In this document: piece by piece, positions 7,761 through 15,800 of the stretch
How positions within the stretch are numbered: the stretch's first letter is position 1
Layout: the number at the start of each line of letters is the position of its first letter
Source: Rubrivivax sp. A210
Lineage (GTDB): Bacteria > Pseudomonadota > Gammaproteobacteria > Burkholderiales > Burkholderiaceae_C
Length of the DNA: 39,735 nt
Direction: 5' to 3'
Assembly (NCBI RefSeq): GCF_904426505.1
Contig: NZ_CAJGBN010000019.1
Span: 1-39,735 of the forward strand
Translations under genes and position numbers: made by a program
Notes under the pieces: generated by a model
Told to the model about the DNA's origin: nothing
What the model saw: only the letters and a program-made list of their open reading frames with translations
Databases searched by the model: none

Positions 7761-8666
7761 CTAACGTCGCCCGGCCGAAACGAGGGCGACGCCGGCGCAG
7801 GTGACGGCGATGCCCGCCACGCTGAGCGCGGTGGGCAACACGTCGAACATGGCCCATTCGAGCAGCACCGCCACCACCGGCGTCAGAAAGAACAGGCTCG
7901 TCACCTTGGTGGCATGGCCGCGCCGCATCAGCCCGTGCAGCGCGTTCACGGCAAGAATCGACGCCAGGATCACGAGGTAGGCGATGGAGCCCAGCAGCGG
8001 CCAGCGCCATTGCACGGCAAAGCCCTCGAACTGCCAGGCCAGCGGCGCCAGCACCAGCAGCGAGGTGCCGAACTGGATGAAGGCCGAACTCCGCAGATCG
8101 GCGCTGGGGCAGAACACGCGCTGGTACAGCGTGCCGCTGGTGATGGCCGCGAGCGAGATGGCCACCGCCACCAGGCTGCCCACGCTGACCGCCCTGACAT
8201 CGATCTTGTGCCAGACGACGAACAGCACGCCGGCCAGGCCGAGCAAGACCCCCAGCCACTGCCACGCCACCAGCCGCTGGCCCATGAAGCGGTGTGCGAC
8301 GACGGCCGTGAACAGCGGCTGCGTCGCGAGCACGAGCGCGGTGACGCCGGCCGACATGCCCAGGTATTGCGCGAAGTGGCTGCCGCCGAGGTTGACGGCG
8401 TGCATCAGCAGCCCGGCGGCGCACAGATGGAGAAACTCGCGCCGGCTGGCCGGCCAACGCGCCTTCGCGACCAGCAGCCACGCCGCCATGCAAGCCAGGC
8501 CGAAGGCATAGCGCAGCGACAGAAAGGTGAGCGGCGCCGCAAACTGCATCCCGGCCTTGGAGGCCAGATAGCCCGAGCCCCAGACGAGCACGAAGTACCA
8601 GCCGAGCAAGCTGTCGTAGCGCCCGGCGTCTCGCGCGGCGGCTGCGCTGGCGGTGGTGTGGTGCAT
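7761..8666 (-). CDS. DMT-superfamily (EamA) transporter
   Basis: A 301-residue integral membrane protein with about ten hydrophobic segments in two EamA repeats; 'WGSGYLASKAGM' in the first repeat and 'AYLVILASILAVNALHGLM' plus 'LFFLTPVVAVLLEWAMFD' in the second are typical of the family. Members usually export amino acids or other metabolites. ATG 8666 is used; a GTG 39 bp upstream is possible but its extra residues look unconserved, and no strong ribosome site is seen for either. It is divergent from the iolG-like gene. Substrate unknown. Confidence 0.85.
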   Translation of the reverse strand: MHHTTASAAAARDAGRYDSLLGWYFVLVWGSGYLASKAGMQFAAPLTFLSLRYAFGLACMAAWLLVAKARWPASRREFLHLCAAGLLMHAVNLGGSHFAQYLGMSAGVTALVLATQPLFTAVVAHRFMGQRLVAWQWLGVLLGLAGVLFVVWHKIDVRAVSVGSLVAVAISLAAITSGTLYQRVFCPSADLRSSAFIQFGTSLLVLAPLAWQFEGFAVQWRWPLLGSIAYLVILASILAVNALHGLMRRGHATKVTSLFFLTPVVAVLLEWAMFDVLPTALSVAGIAVTCAGVALVSAGRR

Positions 8667-8674
8667 GGCGATGT

Positions 8675-8863
8675 TCAGCGCACCAAGGCCTTGATGTGCG
8701 CCCACAGTGTCGCCTTGGACACCGTGGTCATGGCCATGGCCTGCATGAAGGGGTCCGGCCGCGTGAGCGTGGCCACGCCGATGTCCGGGAGGGAGGGCGC
8801 TGCCAGATCTTCATGGCGCTGTCGTCGATTGAATAGAAAAATCGTTTCATTTAATTCTATCAT
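8675..8863 (-). CDS. Possible small ORF or gene remnant, 62 residues
   Basis: An ATG-initiated frame ends 8 bp before the DMT start. Its last two thirds have third-position G/C bias like real genes here and include 'TTVSKATLWAHIKALVR', which looks helical and helix-turn-helix-like. The first dozen codons are AT-rich and overlap the promoter zone, and no ribosome site is visible, so the actual start is doubtful. I do not recognise it. It could be a short protein cotranscribed with the transporter, a remnant of a lost regulator, or noncoding. Confidence 0.25.
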   Translation of the reverse strand: MIELNETIFLFNRRQRHEDLAAPSLPDIGVATLTRPDPFMQAMAMTTVSKATLWAHIKALVR

Positions 8864-8880
8864 TGGTATAGGAATTCGAA
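8829..8880. promoter_or_regulatory. AT-rich divergent promoter/operator region of the iolG-like and DMT genes
   Basis: This is the most AT-rich stretch noticed in the window. It contains inverted repeats GAAA-N5-TTTC (8836-8848) and AATTC-N14-GAATT (8853-8876). On the minus strand TAGAAT (8859-8854) matches five of six -10 positions. Regulator unknown; no adjacent regulator gene is evident. Confidence 0.5.
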
Positions 8881-8947
8881 ACCGATGCGCGTGCCGGCAG
8901 CCTGGGCGCGCAAGTCTCCCCGCCCACGCTACAGGAAAGCACCCCCC

Positions 8948-9946
8948 ATGAAGAACGTCGCCGTCCTTGGCGCCGGCCGCATAGGCCGCATCCATGCTTC
9001 CAACCTGGCCGCGCTGCCGGGCGTCACGCTCAAGTACGTCAGCGACCCGTCGGCGCAGTTTGCCGCCGAGCTGGCGCAAAGGCTCGGCGCCCAGGTGGCG
9101 ACCATCGCCGATGTCTTTGCCGACAAGAGCATCGAGGCGGTGGCCATTTGCTCGCCCACCGACACCCACAGCGATCTCATCACGCGCGCCGCCCAGGCCG
9201 GCAAGCACATCTTTTGCGAGAAGCCGGTCGACCTCTCGGTGACGCGCGCCCAGGCCTGCGTCGATGCCGTCAAGGCCGCCGGCGTGGCCTGCATGATCGG
9301 CTTTCAGCGCCGCTTCGACCCCACCTTTGGCGAGGCCCATGCGCGCCTGGCGCGGGGCGAGATCGGCACGCCCGAGATGCTGGTCATCACCAGCCGCGAC
9401 CCTGGCGCGCCGCCGGTGGAATACCTCAAGGCCTCGGGCGGCATCTTCCGTGACATGCTGATCCACGACCTCGACGTCTTCCGCTGGATCCTGTGCAGCG
9501 GCGACGGCGACGAAGCCGCCTGGATCAGCGCCACCGGCTCGGTGCTGACCGACCCGGCCATCGCCGCGGCCGGCGATTTCGACAGCGCGGCGGTGACCAT
9601 CCGCACGCAAAAGGGCCGGCTGTGCCAGATCAACACCACGCGCCGCGCCGCCTACGGCTATGACCAGCGCTTCGAGGTGCTGGGCTCGGCCGGCCTGCTG
9701 CAATGCGGCAACCACAGGCCCACCGAGGTGGTGCAGTGGGACGCCATGGGCATCCGCGGCGACAAGCCCGAGAACTTCTTTCTTCAGCGCTATGCCGCGG
9801 CCTACCGGCTGGAGATTGCGCACTTCTTCGAGTGCCTGCAATCGGGCCAGCCCTTCAAGACCACGGTGGCCGACGGCGTGGCAGCGCAAAAGCTCGCCGA
9901 CGCTGCCGCCGAGAGCGCCCGCAGCGGCCAGCCGGTGCAGTTCTGA
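8948..9946 (+). CDS. iolG: Inositol 2-dehydrogenase-like Gfo/Idh/MocA oxidoreductase
   Basis: A 332-residue NAD(P)-dependent oxidoreductase. Rossmann motif GAGRIG at residues 8-13, the family 'EKP' lysine motif in 'HIFCEKPVDLS', and 'GGIFRDMLIHDLDVFRW', in which the Asp and His match the catalytic D-x3-H of inositol 2-dehydrogenases. It would oxidise myo-inositol or a similar cyclitol/sugar at a ring hydroxyl. ATG 8948 is preceded by AGGAAAG about 10 bp upstream. It heads a two-gene unit with the frameshifted paralogue that follows 11 bp later. The other iol genes (iolB, C, D, E) are absent from the window, so the substrate may be a different sugar. Confidence 0.82.
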   Translation: MKNVAVLGAGRIGRIHASNLAALPGVTLKYVSDPSAQFAAELAQRLGAQVATIADVFADKSIEAVAICSPTDTHSDLITRAAQAGKHIFCEKPVDLSVTRAQACVDAVKAAGVACMIGFQRRFDPTFGEAHARLARGEIGTPEMLVITSRDPGAPPVEYLKASGGIFRDMLIHDLDVFRWILCSGDGDEAAWISATGSVLTDPAIAAAGDFDSAAVTIRTQKGRLCQINTTRRAAYGYDQRFEVLGSAGLLQCGNHRPTEVVQWDAMGIRGDKPENFFLQRYAAAYRLEIAHFFECLQSGQPFKTTVADGVAAQKLADAAAESARSGQPVQF

Positions 9947-9957
9947 AGGCGGTTGCC

Positions 9958-10982
9958 GTGACCCCCGCCAACACCTTGCGCGTCGGCATCGCCGGCCTCG
10001 GCCGTCTGGGCAAGCGGCACGCCGAACTGCTGCGCTTCCGCGCCCGCGGCGCCACCCTGGTGAGTGCCTGCAGCCCGGTGCCGGCCGAACGGGTATGGGC
10101 CCGCAATGAACTGGGCGTGAATAGCCTGCACGAAGACTTCAACCGCTTCGTGCGCGACCCGCAGATCGATGCCGTGGTGCTGGTGACGCCGACCACGCTG
10201 CACGCCGACCAGGCCATTGCGGCGCGGCAGGCCGGCAAGCATGTCTTCATCGAGAAGCCGCTGGCGCTGGGCGTGGAGAACTGCCAGCGTGTGGAGACGG
10301 TGGCGCGCCAGCACCCTGGCCAGGTCGCGATGGTCGGCTTCGTGCGCCGCTTCGACCCCAGCTATGCGCGCGCCCAGGCCGAGATTGCATCCGGCGCCAT
10401 TGGCCGGCCCTTCATGGTGAGCTCGCAGACCTGCGACCGCAACGACCCCGACGGCTTCTTCGTGCGTTTTGCGCCCACCTCGGGCGGCATCTTCATGGAT
10501 TGCAGCGTCCAGGGCGTCGACCTTGCCCGCTGGATGCTGGGCCGCCCGCGCGCCACTCGGGTCTTCGCCAGCGGCACCATCGCCATCCACGAGGGTTTGA
10601 GACTGATGGCGATGTCGACAACGGCATCGCCATCGTCGAGTTCGAGGGCGGCCAGCGTGCCGTGTTCTACGCCTCGCGCACCTTTGCCCACGGCCACGAC
10701 ACGCAGACCGAGATCCTGGGCACGGCGGGCCAGCGCCTGGTGGGCCAGGGCGCGGCGCGCGACCACGCCATCGCCTGCGATGCCCGCGGCGTGAGCCGCC
10801 AGCCGCCGCTGGACTTCCTCGAGCGCTTCAACGAGGCCTTCGTGTACGAGATGCAGGCCTTTGTGGCTGCCTGCCGCGGTGAAACGCCGCTGACGCTGGA
10901 ACTGGCCGACGCCACCGAGGCCACGCGCATAGGCCTGGCCATCACGCGCTCGCTGCGCAGCGGGCTGCCGCAGGAGGTCTGA
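9958..10982 (+). pseudogene. Second Gfo/Idh/MocA oxidoreductase, broken by a frameshift
   Basis: Starts at GTG 9958 with GAAGG 8 bp upstream. The first frame encodes 'VGIAGLGRLGKRH', 'HVFIEKPLALG' and 'GGIFMDCSVQGVDLARW', then runs through 'ASGTIAIHEGLR' to codon 10600-10602. From about 10605 the family sequence continues in another frame ('DGDVDNGIAIVEFEGG' through 'ALRSGLPQEV'-like C terminus, stop at 10982). Adding one base near 10600-10604 rejoins the two parts into a protein of about 341 residues, normal for the family. Either a true 1-base deletion or a sequencing error. Note the position normally holding the catalytic His of IolG ('D-x3-H') is D-x3-Q here, so activity may differ even if intact. 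Confidence 0.82.
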
Positions 10983-10994
10983 ACAGCGGCCGTG

Positions 10995-11954
10995 TCAGGC
11001 GGACGGCTCGCCGTCCGCCTTGTCGCTGCCGAAGCCGCCCTGCAATGCCTCGCGCAAACAGGCGACAAAGGCGTGTACGGCACGCGGCACATGCGGGCTG
11101 TAGGGGCGGATGGCGTAGAGGTGTTCGCCAAAGGCCCCCACCGAGCGCCAGCCTGGCAGCACCACCACCAGCCGGCCCGCGGCCAGATCCTTGCGCGCAC
11201 TGAAGTCCGGCAGCAGCGCAATGCCGGCGCCGCCCAGCGCCGCCTCGCGCAGTGCTTCGCTGTTGTTGGCCGCGAAAGGCCCGCGCACCGGCACGCTCAA
11301 GCGGCTGCCGTCGCCGGCCAGGTCCTCGAAACTCCAGGCCGGCGCCTCGTCGCCGCGCAGGTAGTGGATGCAGTCGTGGCCGGCCAGGTCAAGCGGCGCG
11401 GCGGGCATGCCGCGGCGGCGCAGGTAGGCGCGGCTGGCCACCAGCAGCGAGCGCGTCTCGCACAGCGTCCAGGCGACGTGGGTGTCAGGTGCCGACGCGG
11501 CATGGCGGATCGCGAGGTCGAAGCCTTCCAGGGCCAGCGAACTCAGGCGGTCGGACAGTTCAAGCTCGATGCGTACCGCCGGGTGCTGGCGCAGGAATGC
11601 CGGGATGAGCGGCACGATCTGCTGCCGCCCCAGCGCCACTGGCGCGGTCACGCGCAGCAGGCCCTGCGGCGCCTCGGCCAGGTCCTTGATGCCGGCAAAG
11701 CTGCGCTCGATCTCGGCGAAGGCGCCGCGCGTCGAGTCGACCAGCCGCTGGCCGGCCTCGGTGAGGCGCACGCTGCGCGTGGTGCGCCGCACCAGCGGCA
11801 GGCCGGCGGCCTCTTCCAGTTCGGCCATGCGTTGGCTCATCGCCGCCTTGCTGAGGCCCAGGCGCTGCGCGGCGGCTGTATAGCTGCCCATGGCGGCCAG
11901 CATGCCCAGGCCATGCACATGCGACCAGAGCGAATCGATCTTCTTCAGTTTCAT
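10995..11954 (-). CDS. LysR-family transcriptional regulator
   Basis: A 319-residue LysR regulator. The N-terminal helix-turn-helix is 'GSYTAAAQRLGLSKAAMSQRMAELEEAAG' (about 23-51), followed by 'LVRRTTRSVRLTEAGQRL'. The remainder fits the periplasmic-binding-like effector domain, with 'GLLRVTAPVALGRQQIVPLIPAFL' at its start and 'GAGIALLPDF' late. ATG 11954 has only a weak ribosome site. It is divergent from mmsA across 108 bp containing an inverted repeat, the usual layout for a LysR activator of the adjacent gene. The effector is unknown. Confidence 0.92.
   Translation of the reverse strand: MKLKKIDSLWSHVHGLGMLAAMGSYTAAAQRLGLSKAAMSQRMAELEEAAGLPLVRRTTRSVRLTEAGQRLVDSTRGAFAEIERSFAGIKDLAEAPQGLLRVTAPVALGRQQIVPLIPAFLRQHPAVRIELELSDRLSSLALEGFDLAIRHAASAPDTHVAWTLCETRSLLVASRAYLRRRGMPAAPLDLAGHDCIHYLRGDEAPAWSFEDLAGDGSRLSVPVRGPFAANNSEALREAALGGAGIALLPDFSARKDLAAGRLVVVLPGWRSVGAFGEHLYAIRPYSPHVPRAVHAFVACLREALQGGFGSDKADGEPSA
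10997..11020. terminator. Perfect 10-bp hairpin between convergent genes
   Basis: Arms AGGCGGACGG (10997-11006) and CCGTCCGCCT (11011-11020) with loop CTCG. It overlaps the last codons of the LysR gene and begins 15 bp after the end of the frameshifted dehydrogenase. No clear T-run follows on either strand, so it may be a bidirectional terminator or an RNA 3'-end stabiliser. Confidence 0.5.
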
Positions 11955-11962
11955 GGCCTGAT

Positions 11963-11980
11963 TGTTCGCCAATGTGAACA
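11963..11980. promoter_or_regulatory. Candidate LysR-binding inverted repeat
   Basis: TGTTC (11963-11967) and GAACA (11976-11980) form an inverted repeat with an 8-bp spacer in the LysR/mmsA divergent region, 9 bp from the lysR start. The length and dyad agree with LysR recognition sites, which usually show T-N11-A within a dyad. Binding is inferred. Confidence 0.45.
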
Positions 11981-12062
11981 GTGAATCCAGCAATACAGGC
12001 TTGGAGAGCGCCCCGGCACTGCCTAGACTCTCGCCATCGTCCAGCCCAGACCGGAGCCCCCC

Positions 12063-13583
12063 ATGAGCCTCATCCAGCCCTATACCGCCAGCGAAGAACT
12101 CGGCCACTACATCGCCGGCCGCCGGGTCGCCGGCACCAGCGGGCGCGGCCAGGCCGTCTACAACCCTGCCAGCGGCGCCGTCGCGCGCCAGCTGGCGCTG
12201 GCCAGCGCCCAGGAGGTGGCCGCCGCCGTGGCCAGCGCCCGCGCTGCCTTTGCGGACTGGGCCGACACGCCGCCGATACGCCGCGCCCGCGTGCTCAACA
12301 AGTTCCTGCAACTGGTCAACGAGAACCGGGACACGCTGGCCGCGATGATCACCGCCGAGCACGGCAAGGTCTTCAGCGACGCCCAGGGCGAGGTCTCGCG
12401 CGGCATCGACATCATCGAGTTCGCCTGCGGCGTGCCGCAACTGCTCAAGGGCGACTACACCGACCAGGTCTCGACCGGGATCGACAACTGGACGCTGCGC
12501 CAGCCGCTGGGCGTGGTGGCCGGCATCACGCCCTTCAACTTCCCCTGCATGGTGCCGTGCTGGATGTTCCCGATGGCCATCGCTGCGGGCAATACCTTTG
12601 TGCTCAAGCCCAGCGAGCGCGACCCTTCGCCGGCGCTCTTCATGGCCGAGCTGTTCACGCAGGCCGGCCTGCCGGACGGAGTGTTCAACGTCGTGCAGGG
12701 CGACAAGCTTGCGGTCGACGCGCTGCTCGAGCATCCCGACGTCAAGGCCATCAGCTTCGTCGGCAGCACGCCCATCGCGCACTACATCCACGAGCGCGGC
12801 TCGCACTTCGGCAAGCGCGTGCAGGCTCTGGGCGGCGCCAAGAACCACATGGTGGTGATGCCCGATGCCGACATCGAGCAGGCCGTGGACGCGCTGATCG
12901 GCGCCGCCTACGGCTCGGCCGGCGAACGCTGCATGGCTATCAGCGTTGCCGTCCTTGTGGGCGACGTGGCCGACAAGATCGTGCCGCTGCTGGCCGAGCG
13001 CGCCCGGGCGCTGAAGATCGGCAACGGCATGGCGGCGGACGCCGAGATGGGCCCCATCGTCACGCGCGAGGCGCGCGACCGCATCGAGAACTACATCGCC
13101 ATCGGCATCGAGGAAGGTGCGAGCCTGGTCGTCGACGGCCGCGGCCACCAGGTGGCCGGCTGCGAGGCCGGCTTCTTCACCGGCGGCACGCTGTTCGACC
13201 ATGTGACGCCGGCGATGCGCATCTACAAGGAAGAGATCTTCGGCCCCGTGCTGGCCTGCGTGCGCGCCCGCGACTTCGGCGAGGCGCTGCAACTCGTCAA
13301 CGACCACGAGTTCGGCAACGGCGTGGCCTGCTTCACCAGCGACGGCGGCATCGCACGCGAGTTCGCGCGCCGCGTGCAGGTGGGCATGGTCGGCATCAAC
13401 GTGCCCATCCCCGTGCCCATGGCCTGGCACGGCTTCGGCGGCTGGAAAAAGAGCCTCTTCGGCGACATGCACGCCTACGGCGAGGAAGGCGTGCGCTTCT
13501 ACACCAAGCAGAAGAGCGTGATGCAGCGCTGGGCCGGCAGCATCGCCAAGGGCGCCGAGTTCGCGATGCCGACGGCGAAGTGA
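12063..13583 (+). CDS. mmsA: CoA-acylating methylmalonate-semialdehyde dehydrogenase
   Basis: A 506-residue aldehyde dehydrogenase of the MmsA/IolA type, which converts (methyl)malonate semialdehyde to propionyl-CoA or acetyl-CoA with NAD+ and CoA in valine, beta-alanine and inositol breakdown. Catalytic Cys290 is in 'GSAGERCMA', Asn159 in '[15 protein letters not shown]'. The usual ALDH general-base Glu is replaced by Asn in '[14 protein letters not shown]', a hallmark of the CoA-acylating subfamily. 'EEIFGPVL' and '[19 protein letters not shown]' also fit. Control by the divergent LysR is likely. Its closeness to the inositol-dehydrogenase-like genes would fit a joint inositol route, but valine catabolism is equally possible. 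Confidence 0.92.
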   Translation: MSLIQPYTASEELGHYIAGRRVAGTSGRGQAVYNPASGAVARQLALASAQEVAAAVASARAAFADWADTPPIRRARVLNKFLQLVNENRDTLAAMITAEHGKVFSDAQGEVSRGIDIIEFACGVPQLLKGDYTDQVSTGIDNWTLRQPLGVVAGITPFNFPCMVPCWMFPMAIAAGNTFVLKPSERDPSPALFMAELFTQAGLPDGVFNVVQGDKLAVDALLEHPDVKAISFVGSTPIAHYIHERGSHFGKRVQALGGAKNHMVVMPDADIEQAVDALIGAAYGSAGERCMAISVAVLVGDVADKIVPLLAERARALKIGNGMAADAEMGPIVTREARDRIENYIAIGIEEGASLVVDGRGHQVAGCEAGFFTGGTLFDHVTPAMRIYKEEIFGPVLACVRARDFGEALQLVNDHEFGNGVACFTSDGGIAREFARRVQVGMVGINVPIPVPMAWHGFGGWKKSLFGDMHAYGEEGVRFYTKQKSVMQRWAGSIAKGAEFAMPTAK

Positions 13584-13692
13584 CGGTGGCGCACCGGGCC
13601 GGCCGGCCATGCAGCGCATGCGCTGACGAACCCGGCCGCGGGCAGCGACAAGGCCTGTTCCCGAGCTGCACAACAGCTGCGGGCTCAGGCCA
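13584..13692. terminator. Convergent spacer with palindromes after mmsA
   Basis: The spacer between mmsA and the reverse P1-peptidase gene contains a perfect 14-bp palindrome, CAGCGCATGCGCTG (13612-13625), within longer CCGGG/CCCGG repeats. This is a plausible bidirectional terminator region, though no T-run follows. Confidence 0.3.
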
Positions 13693-14670
13693 TCAGGCCA
13701 GGTCGCGCAGCGCCGGGAGGTCGGGCTCTGCCAGGCCGGTGGCGTGACGCACGGCCTGCAGCACGGCGCGGGCCACGGCCTCGGCGGCCAGCAGGCCCAG
13801 CACCGTCATCTCGCCGGGGCGTCCGCTGGCGCCGGTGGCCAGCGCGAACAACGTGTCGCCGTCGGCCATGGTGTGTACCGGCAGGATGGTGCGGGCGAGG
13901 CCGTCGTGGGCCGAAGTGGCCAGGCGCTGCGCCTGGGCCTTGTCGAGCACCGCATCGGTGGCCACCACGCCGATGGTGGTGGCCATGCCGGCGATGGCCT
14001 GGGGCGGCAGAACGCCCGCCAGGATGGCCGCCACCGCGCTGCGCGGCCGGCCGTCGGGGCCGCGGCCGCCGGCCAGCACGGTGCCGTGGTTCGGATCGAC
14101 GACATCGCCGATGGCATTGACCGCGACCAGCGCACCCACCGTGACCGCCCCCACGCGCAGCGAGGCCGTGCCGATGCCGCCGCGCATCGCGCGTTCGACG
14201 CCGAAGAGCTTGCCCACGCTGGCGCCGGCACCGGCGCCCAGGCTGCCCTGCGCGGGTGGCGACGCCGTCGCGGCTTCGCAGGCGGCATAGCCGGCGGCGG
14301 CATCGGGGCGGATGCGGCCGTCGCCGATCCAGAGATCGAAGAGCACGGCCGCGGGGACGATGGGCACGCGCAGGCCGCGCACCGCCAGGCCGTGGCCGCG
14401 CTCTTCCAGCCATCGCATCACGCCGCCGGCGGCGTCCAGGCCGAAGGCGCTGCCGCCGGCCAGAAGCACCGCGTGTACCTGCTGCACCCAGTTGTCGGGC
14501 CGCAGCAGATCGGTCTCGCGCGTGCCGGGCGCGGCGCCGCGCACGTCGACACCGCACACCGCGCCGGCGGGGCAGAGCACGACGCTGCAGCCGGTGGGCC
14601 TTTGCGACGAGGTCCAGTGGCCGACCGCGAGGCCGGCGACGTCGGTGAGGCTGCCGGCGCTGTCGTTCAC
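13693..14670 (-). CDS. P1-family (DmpA/S58) Ntn-hydrolase, aminopeptidase-like
   Basis: About 325 residues. Family landmarks are 'GLAVGHWT', 'VLLAGGSAFGLDAAGGVMRWLEE', 'GAGAGASVGKLFG', 'GGIGTAS' and 'VNAIGDVVDP'. These enzymes self-cleave, and the new N-terminal nucleophile attacks amide or ester bonds; here the candidate is the Thr of 'ADGDTLFALATG' (residue 273 from the GTG start), as in the NylC-like branch, instead of the Ser of DmpA. The start is uncertain: GTG 14670 follows the upstream TGA stop directly (TGATGTG), while TTG 14679 would overlap it. Both imply translational coupling to the acyl-CoA dehydrogenase genes. Substrate unknown; annotated relatives include D-aminopeptidases and 6-aminohexanoate-oligomer hydrolase. 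Confidence 0.85.
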   Translation of the reverse strand: MNDSAGSLTDVAGLAVGHWTSSQRPTGCSVVLCPAGAVCGVDVRGAAPGTRETDLLRPDNWVQQVHAVLLAGGSAFGLDAAGGVMRWLEERGHGLAVRGLRVPIVPAAVLFDLWIGDGRIRPDAAAGYAACEAATASPPAQGSLGAGAGASVGKLFGVERAMRGGIGTASLRVGAVTVGALVAVNAIGDVVDPNHGTVLAGGRGPDGRPRSAVAAILAGVLPPQAIAGMATTIGVVATDAVLDKAQAQRLATSAHDGLARTILPVHTMADGDTLFALATGASGRPGEMTVLGLLAAEAVARAVLQAVRHATGLAEPDLPALRDLA

Positions 14671-14671
14671 A

Positions 14672-15799
14672 TCAGGCAAAGACGCCGGCGGTGTCCTGCA
14701 TGCGCGCCGACACCTCGCCCAGGTGGTGCATCGTGTCGCCCAGGCTCAGCTCCAGCATGCTCAGGCGCTTGAAGTAGTGGCTGGCGATGGCCTCGTCGGT
14801 GCAGCCTATGCCGCCGTGCAGCTGTATGCACTGCTGGCCCACGTAGCGCATGGAGTGGCCCAGCTGCACGCGCGCCTGCGCCACGGCGCGGCGGCGCTGC
14901 GGCGCCGGCTGGCCCAGCTTGAGGCTGGCGAAATAGCTCATCGAGCGGCCCAGCTCGAGCTGCATCTTGACGTCGGCGACGCGGTGGCGCAGCGCCTGGA
15001 AGCTGGCCAGCGTGGCGCCGAACTGGCGGCGCGTGTTCATGTAGTCCACCGTCACCGCCACCAGGCGGTCCATCAGGCCCACGGCCTCGGCGCAGTGGGC
15101 GGCCAGGCCCACGTCGACTGCGGTCTCGAGCAGCGCGTGGCTGTCGACCGCCATCAGTTCTGCCGCGGCGCCGGCCAGCGTCAGGTCGGCGGCCCGCGCG
15201 CCATCCTGGGTGGGGTAGGCCATGACTTGCGCCTGGGCGTGTTCGACCAGGAAGAGGGCGATGCCCTCCGGGTCGTCGTCGGCGCCGTGGACGCGGGCCG
15301 GCACCAGAAAGGCGTCGGCCTCGTCGCCGGCCGGCACCACGCATTTGACGCCGTCCAGCACCCAGCCCGCCCCCTGCTGGCGGGCGCGCGTAAGCACTTT
15401 CTCGATGCGGTAGCGCGAGGCGCGCTCCTGCAGCGCCGGCACCACCAGGGCCTCGCCGCTGGCGATGCGCGGCAGCCAGGCGGCTTGCAGCGTGGCCGGC
15501 GCGGCGGCCAGCAGCTGCGGCGCCATCAGTGCGGCGTGGGCATAGGGGGCGTTGACGAGGCCGCGTCCCAGCTCCTCGCTCACCACCATGGCCTCGACGG
15601 GGCCGAAGCCCATGCCGCCCTGGGACTCGGCCACGGCCAGACTGGCCAGGCCCAGTTCGGCCAGCTCGACCCAGACGGCGCGCGTCGTACCACCGGCCTT
15701 GGCCAGCGCATGGCGGCGCTCGAAGGTGAAGCCCTTGTCGACCCAGCGCCGCACGGCGTCGCGCAGGGCTTCCTGGTCTGGCGTGAAGTCGAAGTCCAT
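14672..15799 (-). CDS. Acyl-CoA dehydrogenase, smaller subunit of a pair
   Basis: A 375-residue acyl-CoA dehydrogenase-fold protein beginning 'MDFDFTPDQEALRDAVRRW'. The C-terminal helical domain has 'NTRRQFGATLASFQALRHRVADV' and 'QLHGGIGCTDEAIASHYFKRL'. I cannot find a catalytic Glu in either usual place: there is no 'YEGT'-type motif at the C terminus and no 'ER' in the helix-G segment. It starts only 1 bp after the stop of the preceding acyl-CoA dehydrogenase gene. Inference: it is the structural/FAD-sharing partner of a heteromeric enzyme such as those known for pimeloyl-CoA or steroid side chains. ATG 15799 was chosen because the homology begins there. Confidence 0.88.
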   Translation of the reverse strand: MDFDFTPDQEALRDAVRRWVDKGFTFERRHALAKAGGTTRAVWVELAELGLASLAVAESQGGMGFGPVEAMVVSEELGRGLVNAPYAHAALMAPQLLAAAPATLQAAWLPRIASGEALVVPALQERASRYRIEKVLTRARQQGAGWVLDGVKCVVPAGDEADAFLVPARVHGADDDPEGIALFLVEHAQAQVMAYPTQDGARAADLTLAGAAAELMAVDSHALLETAVDVGLAAHCAEAVGLMDRLVAVTVDYMNTRRQFGATLASFQALRHRVADVKMQLELGRSMSYFASLKLGQPAPQRRRAVAQARVQLGHSMRYVGQQCIQLHGGIGCTDEAIASHYFKRLSMLELSLGDTMHHLGEVSARMQDTAGVFA

Positions 15800-15800
15800 C

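Noticed and set aside
8675..9889. A 404-codon reverse frame covering the iolG-like gene
   Set aside because: The part beyond 8863 is the antisense of iolG. Only the short segment 8675-8863 lies outside a known gene and is listed with low confidence.
10995..13673. An 892-codon reverse-strand frame extending lysR upstream
   Set aside because: Beyond 11954 it is the antisense of mmsA, with His/Asp/Gly-rich low-complexity translation and no domain pattern.
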